From Craterostigma plantagineum (Eukaryota > Streptophyta > Magnoliopsida > Lamiales > Linderniaceae): a stretch of 64,000 nt of DNA. The stretch spans positions 1 to 64,000 of the forward strand of contig JAPQWV010001652.1 of NCBI GenBank assembly GCA_027422505.1. The letters run 5' to 3'. Each line of letters begins with the position of its first letter. Position 1 is the first letter of the stretch. Positions 41,762-51,104 of the stretch are shown here, one piece after another. The notes below the pieces were generated by a model. It ran no database searches. It was not told the DNA's origin and was given only the letters and a program-made list of their open reading frames with translations. The translations under genes and the position numbers were made by a program.

Positions 41762-42153
41762 GGACTGGCGAGAGGGCATCCTGTGGGCTCCGTTGAGATG
41801 GTGTGGGCGGCATCACCTACAGGCGGCTTATCGACATGTCTTAGCGTTGCTGGTTTTTCATATCTGGATGGCCCGTAACAAGCATTAGAAGGAGGGGACT
41901 CACGACTCCGAACAGGCTGGTGGCGGGCGTTCTCGACATGGCTTGCATAAGACTTCTTGGGACATCCCCCAATTTTGATCTGCAGAGGGCAGCTATAAGA
42001 TGACTTTGGCGTGTAGATTGGTAGTTGATTAGTTGATATTTTCTGCTTTTTGTGCTATCAGTAGTTTGTTACTGGTTGGCTGGTTGACAGACGACTTTGG
42101 CGTGTAAATTTGGCCATTACTTTATATATATACGGCTTACTCCGAAAAAAAAA
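41757..42153 (+). pseudogene. LINE-A ORF2 piece 4 and 3' UTR
   Basis: It completes the end of ORF2. With 22711 it rebuilds the WSWPYRDW-type motif, and the piece reads DWREGILWAPLRW, AAYRHVLALLVFHIWMARNK, with a stop and frame change soon after. The 3' UTR follows and ends TATATATACGGCTTACTCCG and poly(A) at 42145-42153. Confidence 0.85.
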
Positions 42154-42608
42154 TTTCACCTACCTCACTTCCTAAATATAAGTTGTCAGCTTTGGCCAAA
42201 TTTTCCTTTGTTCTTGTTGAATGCTTTCTCCCTTTCTGTTGGTTCTTGTTTTTCGCTATTCTTACTTAGTGGGGAGTTTTTTTCTTTTGCTTTCGTTAAA
42301 TGTCCTTCCCTCTCTTAAATAAAGGTTTTCTTGTTTATGAAAGTAATATGTTGATATATATTATATGTTTGGGCCACTTGAATAATGATAAGGTGATGAC
42401 TTAAAAAAATTTGAAAATAGTACATGTGAAGTCATTTTCCTCTTTTCACTTCATGAGGGTTTTCTCGTTAACTAATACATATGAGATATATATTAATATG
42501 TTGTATAATGTAATAAAAACAAGCAAGTGGCGTAGTAGTTGAGCAACCCTTTTTCCCTTTTTATTAAGTAATTCTTGTCCTTTGTGTATAATAAAAATTT
42601 TCTATAGT
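42154..42608. other. AT-rich stretch without recognised content
   Basis: Between the LINE-A tail and the LINE-D tail. I see no conserved reading frame, LTR end or TIR. It has T-rich and A-rich runs; GTGGCGTAGTAGTTGAGCAA near 42525 faintly recalls a SINE-type box A region but has no matching box B that I can see. It may be the old flank into which LINE-D inserted. Confidence 0.4.
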
Positions 42609-43299
42609 CTTTTTTTGGAAAGTGTCACTAAAATAAAGGAAAACAGGAGGTACAGTACAGCGTGCATGATATCGCTCATGATGCACCAAACGGTAAAGCA
42701 AAACCGACCAGCTGGCAACAAATACCAGACTACCCAGACAACCAACAAGGTCCCAACAAGACCACAACCAAGTACACACAAATATGACAAAGTCAAGACA
42801 AGGCTACGTAGGTGTCGAAAAGACCGCTTCCTTCAACATACTCCTGGCACCAGATGCAGTACCAGCAGGGTAGCCAGGCTAGTTGCCAAAGCAGCGCCAA
42901 AGGCACACAACTGAAGGCATTATCACGCATGATAAGCTTCAGGCGGGAAAGAGAGGCATCCGCAGGAAGGTCGGTAAAGGCGTAGTGATGCTACCTTCTG
43001 TTTTCCACGAATGCAGGAAGGAGTAACACGGTTTGCCAGGAGGAGCATGGGTTTGATGCCTCGCCACGGTCGATCACTTCAGCACAGCACATCCCCACCA
43101 AGGCCAACAGGACAAAAAGTTCACCAATCTGCACCCAAGCAAACAAGACACGGAGAAACAAAACACGGAGAAAGCGCCACAAGAATAAGAAGACGGAGAA
43201 AAAGAGAGATGGAAAGGAGTGACTCAGTCATCCGTGGAGCTGTGATGGTGTTCGCGACGTCGAAAGTTAGCTTGGTGGAACAACCCCGCCTTCTCAGTC

Positions 43300-46007
43300 T
43301 CATCAGCATGCTGCCGTCAACGGCATACCAGGCGATGCGCCAAACTCGTCGAAGTGCGCTAGCCTGGAGTTGGTACTTGGTTGTATGGTGGATAAGCGCA
43401 GGCATAGCATGGTTTCAATGTCGTCTGTAATCTGGTTCGGAGTGCGCCTGCGTCCATCATGCCATCTCTTATTCCGCTCCATCCAAAGATGATAAACCAA
43501 GGAGGCGATGACATGTGTGGTCCTATCCAGGCGAGTTGTTGACCTCTCCAACGAGAGGCTGCCCAACGAATTCCCTCGAACCAGTCCCTTCTAGGCCAGC
43601 CGAACCGCAACCTGTCACGCATCATACGAAGACAGTGTCTAGAGAAAGTGCAGTCAAAAAACAAATGTCTAATCGTTTCCTCTGTTTGGAGGTCAAAGGA
43701 GGCAGGAGTATGATCCAGCTTTTGCCGCCACCCAAGCCTTATCACGAGTGGCCAGCCTATCTCTCTGATGGCCATCCAGAGGATGAATTCATGTCTGGGG
43801 ATGGCGAGGGGACCTCCGAAGAGAGTGCTCCAATCGACGTGAGGCCTACATATTCTCAGTTGCTCCCTAGCAGATCTAGTCGTGAATTGGCCATTTCCAG
43901 TTTCAGTCTAGCGAATTCCATCAGCCTCAGTAGGGTGTACCTGTGGAAGAACAGGAGCAAACTCAATATATTCAACGGTGGTTTGGCCCGGCCAATTCCA
44001 GCCTTCATAATTTATAACGGCACTGAGCCTCGAGTCGAGCGGCAGCCCCATGACATAGGCCCACGAGGGAATCTCTCAACCATCGGGCCGGTCAAGAGCC
44101 AAGGGTCCGTCCACAGAAACGTGTCCGCCCCGTTCCCAATGTGAAACTCAATAAGCGGGCGGATGATCTGACGTAGTTTAAGGAGCTTCCTCCAACCCCA
44201 TGAGGTCCGAGCATTAGGTCTTATGGACCATAATGAAGTATGATGTATTCTCGTGCGTCGGATCCAGGTGGCCCAGATGGAGGTCTCATCCCCACTAAGT
44301 AAGCTCCATAGAAGGCGCATCATTAAAGCCTTGTTGTCCGTCTAAATCGATCTGATCCCCAGTCCGCCTTCCTCCTTAGGTAAGCAGATATCAGCCCAAG
44401 CCACTTTAGCAGTGGGGCCCTTCCAAAGGAATGCCCTGACGCGTGATTCAATAGCCCGAATGACACCTTTGGGAAGCATGAACACTCCTGCCCAGTAGGT
44501 GTGGAGTCCCAAAAGCACGGATTTAATCAGTTGGGTTCTCCCAGCATATGATAGTGATTGATTAGTCCAAGAGCCTAAGCGCCGATCAACGGCAGTGATG
44601 AGAGGCTCGCAGTCAGCAATGGTCAAACGTGATGTAATCAACGGCACACATAGGTAGTGCACGAGAAGGGACCCAGTCGAAAATCCCATTATACTTTGCA
44701 GTGCTCCTTTAAGCCCCTCGCCTCTCTTGGAAATGTACATTTCACTTTTACTAGGGTTAGCCCGTAGGCCAGACACTGCCGCAAATATATCGAGACTCTC
44801 CATGAAGACACGAACAGAATTCGCATCCGCGTGAGAGAACAAGAGTAAGTCGTCCGCGAAGGAGAGCATGAACATTTTGTTGTTTCACAGCGCCAATGGT
44901 ATCTAACGCCGACGTTCTGCCAAATCCCTTCCTGAATAATTCCATGCAAGAGTTCCATTACCAACGTAAAGAGGTAAGGGGAAATAGGGTCACCTTGGCG
45001 TAGTCCCCGCCGTCCTTTGAAGAAGCCTTCCGGTCGGCCGTTAATGTTAATAGAGAAAGATGTGGTCGTGAGGCAGGTGCGAATCCATCATATGAAAGTT
45101 GGGTGGAAGTGGAGCGCTGTCAGAGTATCAAGAGGAAATCCCACTCGACTATATCATGTGCCTTGGCGAGGTCCACTTTGAACGCCACTCTTTCAGGCAG
45201 CCCCGTGCTGTTATACCCATGATATACTTCCTGGGCTAAAAGAATGTTATCAGTAATACGATGGCCAGGAGTGAACGCCGTCTGGGTAGGGTGGACGACT
45301 TTCCCCAAGCAGCCGCGCAGACGATTAACAATCACCTTCGCGATAACCTTGTAAAGAACGTTGCAGCATGATATTGGTCTAAATTCCCTCGCTGTTCTTG
45401 GGTTCTCGCACTTTGGATAAGGGTTATTAAGCGGCGAGTTCAGCTCGCTAAGCAGGTGACCAGTCCGGAAAAATTCTTGGATTGCGTGAGTGACGTCCGT
45501 TCCAATGACTTCCCATCTCTTCCGATAGAAAAGAGCGCCTTCCTATCTCCACATCTATAACAGGTACGACCATCTCTTCCGCTTCAGCTAAGGTAAGGGT
45601 TCGGGCGAGATAAGGAGTTACCTCAGCTGGGACCATAGGGTTCACGCGGCTGGATCGTCCCAGTATGTCAGTGTAGTATAGCGTGGTAGCTCGGCCCTTA
45701 CATGGTCTTCACCCTCTATGGTAACGCCAGCCTCATTATCAATAGAGAGTATGCGGTTGATAGCCCTACGGACAGCAACCTTCTTAAAGAAGAAAGCAGT
45801 CCATTGATCACCGTCGTTCAGCCAGGCAACCTTCGCTCTTTGGGCCAAGGCAGAGTGCTCCATCGCTTTTGCATACACATGTCTACATCTCTTCTCGTAA
45901 GCATTTGAGGGTTCATCGGGTGTACCATTAGTAGCTCTTGGGCAGCGTCTAAGAATTGTTGTGCTTCCACAACATTGCGATTGAGTTCCCCCTTGTCGCG
46001 CTGAAGC
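43300..46007 (-). pseudogene. LINE-D ORF2, RT and zf-RVT part
   Basis: Before RT: KVAWLNDGDQWTAFFFKKVA and INRILSIDNEAGV (45860-45720). RT: HPTQTAFTPGHRITDNILLA (about 45290), VAFKVDLAKAHDIVEWDFLL and FADDLLLFSHADANSVRV (about 44860), then SKSEMYISKRGEG, GSWTNQSLSYAGRTQLIKSV and YWAGVFMLPKGVI. zf-RVT: PLVIRLGWRQ..., EETIRHLFFDCTFSRHCLRM (about 43660). The core of RT between 45120 and 44880 is in shifted frames. The 3' UTR runs from about 43300 to 42609. Confidence 0.82.
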
Positions 46008-46013
46008 TTCCTT
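46008..46013. repeat. Direct repeat TTCCTT, left of insertion in LINE-D
   Basis: Matches 46683-46688. One copy restores continuous LINE-D sequence across the site. Confidence 0.6.
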
Positions 46014-46682
46014 GATGTGAACGAGTCCAATCAGAAACAAGCTAAGTTGAAGATTCAAATACCGACCGGGCCCGTAACAAGATTTCGAGCAAAGAACTTC
46101 AAAGAAAAACTTAACACGCTCATATTAAATGTTCTTGAAGGAGAGAAGATCACGTTCATAGCAATTCAGAATAAAGAGGGTCAGAAATAACAATTTTGGA
46201 AAGTTCAGGGACTAAAGTGCAGTTACCGAAGAATTGAAGGACCAAGATGCAACTTTCTTCCTTGGACCAGATCTGAACGTGATTTGCAAGTTTTTTATAT
46301 TCAAACTAACTAGATATTTACTTAGTAAGATTCTCCTAGATTGTCGCTTAAATATCTATTAGTTTGTTATTATTCTATTTCTATATTAGCCATATCCCAC
46401 TAGTATAAATAGGTCTTGTTTCTCATTAGAGAGAACCAACTTTGATATATATAATTTCGAGTTTCTTTATTGAATCTCTTCGAGTCTTTGTTACTCTTTC
46501 GTTCGACGTTCGAACATCGTCTATCTCTTGCAAAAGCAGTGCGTTGTGAGAATAGATCTGAGACTTATCATACGGCTTTACACATCCGTTCGTGGCGTCT
46601 TTTAATCCATCAGGTGTTCCCTACATTGCGATCGACGCTGTGCGACTTTGGGATTCGGGGTCTCGGGTGAAATGGATCGGGG
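46014..46682 (+). mobile_element. Inserted LTR-retrotransposon 3' fragment
   Basis: In plus orientation it begins with a coding end, PTGPVTRFRAKNFKEKLNTL, followed about 28 codons later by a stop. This resembles the C-terminal TGPITRARAKK-type tail of some Ty3/gypsy polyproteins. Non-coding LTR-like sequence follows, with a TATA box TATAAATA at 46404-46411 and a GAGAGAACC-type downstream region. The left end may be read as TG, but the right end is GGGG, not CA, so it is not a normal solo LTR. Flanking TTCCTT repeats suggest insertion as a discrete piece. Confidence 0.55.
46404..46411 (+). promoter_or_regulatory. TATA box of LTR fragment
   Basis: TATAAATA in AT-rich context about 30 bp upstream of TTTCTCATTAGAGAGAACC, as in plant LTR promoters. 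Confidence 0.45.
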
Positions 46683-47835
46683 TTCCTTATCATTCCTCAT
46701 CTCCTGTTTAAGCGCTTTTAGCCTCTTGACAACCCCGTACATGGGATAACCAGTCTCATTTCGCTTCCACACCTCTTCTACGAACGGGATGAACCGGGGG
46801 TCTTGTGTAAGAAAGTTGTCAAAGTGGAAGCTAGTTCCCCTTACCCGTGGTGAAGCTTCCGCTTCGAAGATAAGCGGTGAGTGGTCGGATGTGGCAGGCG
46901 TGGTTCACCAATATTTCACAACTCCCCAAATCTAGCAAACCAAGCAAGATTTCCTAGCATCCTGTCCAATCGCCTTCAGACCCCCGATGTACCACTCTGC
47001 TGGTTGTGCCAGGTGAAGAACGAGCCCAGTCGTGGTAGGTTAACTAGATCCGATTAGATCAAGCACGCATTCATGTCTGGGCAGCCCCGTGTAGTGGCTC
47101 CTCCTCTTGCCTCCATGCGATCAACTATTGCATTGAAATCACCCATGACCACCCACGGAAGCGACTCTCGGACCCGTGATGTTGCTATAATATCAGCCCA
47201 AAAACCACATCGTTCAGTTCGTAGGTTATGGCCATAGACTAAAGTAGTGAAGAAGTCAAGTCCTTCATCAAGGATACAAATTTTGCAATGAACAGTCTGA
47301 TTGGTGTGTGCTTCAATCGTGACTTCTATGGCTTGTGGATTCCATATCAGCCATATGCGCGATGCCGGCCCGTCCACATAATCGTAGAACCAGCTCCAGT
47401 TAGACCTGATCGAACTAGTAATTGTTGCTGCGTTTTGCTCCGAAACCCTTGTTCGACGAACGGTTCGTCCAGGGATTTCTCAATGCATACCCTAGCATAC
47501 TCGATGGTAGTAGCAACACGTCGTTTGCGTTGTTGGGGAAACCATGGTGGGTTCTGGTTTTGTGCAGATGCGGCGCGATTGGGTGCAGGTCCATTCTGGA
47601 CTCGTTCAGATCGGTCCAAGCACGGTGGCAGTGTCGACGATGGTTGGGTGACGACGGTTTGGCCGCCATTAATGCGGGTCACCAGAGTTTCGAATGTGTC
47701 GACGTCGAAGCGGGTTCCAAACTCAGCGATGGTGCATCTGAGGCTCTCGTAGTCCGACAAAGGACCAAGACAGGGCAGATTATCAGCGCATCCATGGGAG
47801 CAGTGGAGCAAAACGAAGAGAAGATGAACGGTCAC
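46683..47835 (-). pseudogene. LINE-D endonuclease fused to ORF1 remnant
   Basis: From 47835 the minus strand reads the ORF1 N-terminal part (LSDYESLRCTIAEFGTRFDV, DTFETLVTRI), similar in position to the start of the ORF1-only LINE. It then jumps to the late DUF4283 piece IEYARVCIEKSLDEPFVEQ. At about 47447 it passes, in another frame, directly into the ORF2 endonuclease (VSEQNAATITSSI, WSWFYDYVDGPASRIW, LPWVVMGDFNAIV near 47130). The zinc knuckle, ORF1 end and ORF2 start are therefore deleted. The linker VVKRLKALKQEMRND runs to 46689, where the insertion lies. Confidence 0.75.
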
Positions 47836-48015
47836 TTCGAAGAGGGGGGATGTGAGAGATGAGTTATGGGGATTAAGACCCTCCCATCGCCATTTGAGCC
47901 CGGCGATGGAGGGTGAGGGTGTCTTCGGTGCTGAACAAGGTTGGGATGTGGTGGTCGACGGTGGTGGTTGTGGTAAGAGACGGTGATAGACGATGACGGC
48001 TTTTAGGAGGTGACT
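47836..48015 (-). other. LINE-D 5' UTR
   Basis: Contains CCTCCATCGCCGGGCTCAAA-like sequence on the minus strand, also present at the 5' end of the ORF1-only LINE near 4080. The boundary with the neighbouring LTR at about 48010-48020 is approximate. Confidence 0.6.
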
Positions 48016-48401
48016 AAGCTTTTGTTAAATAAAGTTTGTCTCTTTGTTAAAATCTCTCATTTATCTCTTGTACGAGTGTTTGCATCTTTTTGTTTTTAAT
48101 TATAAGATGTAGACATTCATTATTCTAAGTCTTGGGTTACAACCAAGTGCTAGACTTTCTTCACGAATTAGGTAACCTTTGTTCTCATGTGTAGTATTTA
48201 AAACGTTGGAGGACCTATCAAAATCATCAACTTGTTGTATATTTAAAAGTTTAGTTATGATGATAAATATCTACCGGAAAATAATCTCATCTATCCGAAT
48301 ATTATAATTCCATCCTTGCATTTTCCATAAATATTGCTAAGTAAATAGGTTACACCTATAATTACTTTGAAAATTCCATACTTAAATTTACGGGTGTTAC
48401 A
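48016..48401 (-). repeat. LTR fragment of a third Tekay-type element
   Basis: The minus strand starts TGTAACACCCGTAAATTTAA at 48401, just after a TTTTAAGGGGGCGAA polypurine-type tract, as expected for a 3' LTR. It is AT-rich and cut by the 5' end of LINE-D. No coding content. Confidence 0.7.
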
Positions 48402-48640
48402 TTCGCCCCCTTAAAAGAATTTCGTCCCCGAAATTACGCTGTTTGAAATAAATCAGGATAACGACTTCTCATTTCATCTTCTCTTTCCCACGTAGCCTCT
48501 TCAACTGACTGGTTTCGCCACAACACCTTGACTAACGAAATATCTTTATTCCGAAGTTGTTTCACCTCTCTCATTAAAATCTCTACCGGCTGTTCCTCAT
48601 AAGTTAAGTCTGGCCTTAACTGTTGGTAGAGAACTTTATT
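48402..48640 (-). pseudogene. Chromodomain end of a third Tekay-type Pol
   Basis: Minus-strand reading QQLRPDLTYEEQPVEILMRE, VKQLRNKDISLVKVLWRNQS, VEEATWEREDEMRSRYPDLF, then a stop. This is the C-terminal chromodomain in one intact frame, better preserved than in gypsy-1 and gypsy-2. Upstream sequence is cut by the tail of LINE-E at 48641. The last coding bases overlap the polypurine tract region, as usual in this lineage. Confidence 0.85.
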
Positions 48641-50819
48641 CTTTTTGTTTTTGGGAATTTTCACTAATAGAAAGAAAAACAGGAGTACCGGGTACATCGT
48701 ACATGATATCGCTCATGACGCAACAAGCGGTAGCTTTCTACCGACCAGACAGCACATCACTACCCAGACAACCCACAAGATCCCTACAAGATCCAAGCCC
48801 AAAGACGTAAGTTACACAATCAAAATAAGGCAAACATAGGTGTCTTCAGCCACATCCAATCAACAGGCTTCTGGCACCAGATGTAGTGCTAGCACGGTGA
48901 AAATGGGGATGTGCAAGGCAAGGCGCAAGCGCACAGCAGACGATAATATCGCAAGGATAATTATCAAGCGGTAAATGAGAAAGCAGCAACTGCAACCGCA
49001 GGTCTGGTCGGGCATGAAACAGCGTAAGACGCCAACCCTTGTTTCTTTCTGTCCAGCAGCAAGCGGTATCGCGGGGCGGTCAAGCCTCAGTCCGAGCGCG
49101 TGTTGAGACGACAAGACAGCCAGCGTAGTCCCACCCAAACAAGGCAGCCTGCAAAAGCCACACAACAACCAAGTATGAAGAGCCAAGTACGGAGAAAGGA
49201 AAGCGCCAATCCAAAAGGAAAACGAAAACGGTAGAGAATATGAAGACGAAAACGGCCAAAGGTACTCCGTCTATCTTCGACCATCTCATGACATGTACTA
49301 CCAGGCTATTCGCCAAGATCTTCACAGCGCCAGGAGTTGAAGGAGGTATTTCTCGGGCAGAACTGCTAATCGGAGGCATATCGTCGCAATAATGTCCCCC
49401 ACCAGATTCTTCAGCACGATGAGAGTTTGTCCACCACCGTCGATTTCGTTCTTGCCACAAGTGATACACGAGCGATGCGAGCACATGGCGACTTATGAGA
49501 TGATGTAGATGCTTGCCCCTCCACTAGCCGCCCAGGTAATGCTGCACCTCCACCCTAAGTAAGGCCACCTGAAACGAAGCTTATGGTTAAGGAGTCTAAC
49601 GCAATGTCTAGAGTAGGGACACTGAAAGAAGAGATGTTGGGCAGATTCAGGTGCTCCGCCGCTACACAGTAGACAATCCGTCGAGTTAGCCTTAGCCGCA
49701 ATCCATGCATGGTCCCTGGTTGCCAGCCGTTCCCTGATGGCAAGCCAAAGAATGAAGTCGTAGCATGGTATGTGTAGAGGACCTCCAAAAAGGTTGACCC
49801 AAGGAACCTTGGGGCACCGATAGCGAATGGCCTCCCTGGCCAAGTAGGTAGAGAACAGACCATCTGAGGAATCCTTCCACCGAAAGTGGTCTGCGGGGCT
49901 GTACCGATGGTAGGTCGTCGAGAACTCCAGGTATTCCATTGTGTAGACTGCCGGCCATCTCCACCCATTTGTATCACTCACGGAGCTCAGTCTGAAATCA
50001 AGGGGCAGCCCCATCGCAATAGGACCCCGTGGTGTCGGTCAATTAGCGGGTCGGGGCAAAGCCAGGGGTCGAGCCATAACGAGATCGTGTCCCCATAACT
50101 TAAGCAACTTGTTCCATCCCCAAGCTGCATTCGGTGATGAGCAGGCTGTCCAGAGCAAAGCACTTGCTAGTCGGGTGTTGAGGATCCAAGTAACCCATAT
50201 GTTCGGGTCACGCAAGATAATCCGCCAGAGATGTCGTAGAAGTAGCACGCGATTATCGACCTCAATAGATCGGGTGCCCAATCCCCCTTCAGTCTTTGGG
50301 AGACACACATCAGCCCACGCCACCTTTGTCGTGGAATTCCGCCAAAGGAACCGCCTAATCCGACTCTCGATGTCCCTAAATAACTCCTTTGGGATGGAGA
50401 AAGACATCAGACCAGTAGGTATGAATCGATAAGAGTACTGATTTTATTAATTGGACTCTACCCGCATATGATAGGGAATGATGCAACCAAGATCCTAAGC
50501 GTCGTTCCACGTTTCGAAGTAAGGGGGCACAATCTTGTAAAGATAAACGAGATGTAATCAGGGGTACCCCAGGATATCGAACTGGAAGAGAGCCGATATT
50601 GAAACCCATAATTGCCTGAAGACTTGGTGCGCGGCGAGCAGCACGCTTGGACACAAACATTTCGCTTTTTGTCGGGTTGGCGCGAAGTCCAGAGATGTTG
50701 CAAACTCGTCCAGCCCATCCTTAAGCACGGTAGCGGAAGCCTCATCCGCATGCACAAATAGTAGTAGATCATCAGCAAAGGTAAGCATAAATAGCTCAAT
50801 AGACTCACAGCGCCAATGA
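48641..50819 (-). mobile_element. LINE-E, 5'-truncated LINE
   Basis: Minus-strand LINE with the shared tail (TTTCTATTAGTGAAAATTCC and A-rich end), a 3' UTR to about 49330 and ORF2 from the catalytic RT motif to zf-RVT. It is very close to LINE-B over its whole length by eye, so the two belong to one subfamily. It is truncated at 50819, one codon group before the FADD motif. No target duplication is recognisable; its left flank is Tekay and its right flank is a copia LTR. Confidence 0.85.
49480..50819 (-). pseudogene. LINE-E ORF2, RT end and zf-RVT
   Basis: FADDLLLFVHADEASATVLK lies near 50785, followed by SKRAARRAPSLQAIMGFNIG, RRLGSWLHHSLSYAGRVQLI and YWSDVFLHPKGVI, and KVAWADVCLPKTEGGLGTRS (about 50310). 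In the zf-RVT region are FGGPLHIPCYDFILWLAIRE and CLLC...ESAQHLFFQCPYSRHC (49790-49590). Frames change at several places and a deletion joins WNKLLKL to the next part near 50095. The RT palm upstream of FADD is absent through truncation. Confidence 0.83.
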
Positions 50820-51094
50820 ATAAATAAGCTCAATATCCTCTCTCTCATCCCATGAGAATCAGTGACTCAACTCACGATATATGGGATTTATTTATTTACC
50901 GTCTCACCGGATGCCTAGTAAGACTTAATAGGTAAATAAATAATATGCCTTTCAAAGAATAAATAATAAATATAAATTCCATTCATAGTATAAGAATACA
51001 TTATTCAAATACATAGCGAATAATACATCGATTATTAAATACATGCCCTATTCATTACATCCTCAAATGGCATTCCGAGGGCACATCCCTAACA
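50820..51094 (-). repeat. Copia-2 3' LTR (partial)
   Basis: The minus strand starts TGTTAGGGATGTGCCCTCGG at 51094 after the tract AGTGGGAGAT. It is AT-rich and cut at 50819/50820 by LINE-E, so its full length and end are unknown. Confidence 0.75.
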
Positions 51095-51104
51095 ATCTCC
51101 CACT

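Larger units (their letters stand above)
5460..42153 (+). mobile_element. LINE-A, L1-type LINE in four pieces
   Basis: One plus-strand LINE is split into 5460-6125, 16631-17066, about 21510-22711 and 41757-42153. Endonuclease, mid-ORF2, late RT and zf-RVT plus 3' UTR appear in that order and orientation across the window. It is 5'-truncated at ORF2 and ends with a poly(A) of nine residues (42145-42153). Exact TSDs of the two gypsy elements prove that the pieces were once adjacent. Part of the RT (about 0.9 kb by comparison with LINE-F) was lost where LINE-B entered. Its 3' end, TATATATACGG...CTCCG-poly(A), is the same type as those of LINE-C and LINE-H. Confidence 0.85.
42609..48015 (-). mobile_element. 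LINE-D, L1-type LINE with internal deletion and insertion
   Basis: This minus-strand LINE has its tail at 42609, the same TTTTAGTGA...TTCC tail type as LINE-B, ORF2 pieces to about 47440, an ORF1 N-terminal remnant to 47835 and a 5' UTR to about 48015 that resembles that of the ORF1-only LINE. It reaches the true 5' end yet has lost most of ORF1 and the start of ORF2. A 0.67-kb LTR-retrotransposon piece is inserted at 46014-46682. No certain target duplication was found. Confidence 0.83.

Noticed and set aside
42515..42560. tRNA-derived SINE
   Set aside because: A weak box A-like phrase only; no box B, tail or target duplication could be found.
46404..46680. Host gene promoter and first exon after the TATA box
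   Set aside because: The TATA box follows a retrotransposon pol end in an inserted piece with flanking direct repeats; it fits an LTR promoter better.
48402..48640. Host chromodomain gene
   Set aside because: Sequence and the following polypurine tract plus LTR start show it is the C-terminus of a Tekay-type polyprotein.
48630..50830. Target-site duplication for LINE-E
   Set aside because: The flanks (ACTTTATT before the tail, ATAAATAAG after the 5' end) are only loosely similar and lie in different elements.
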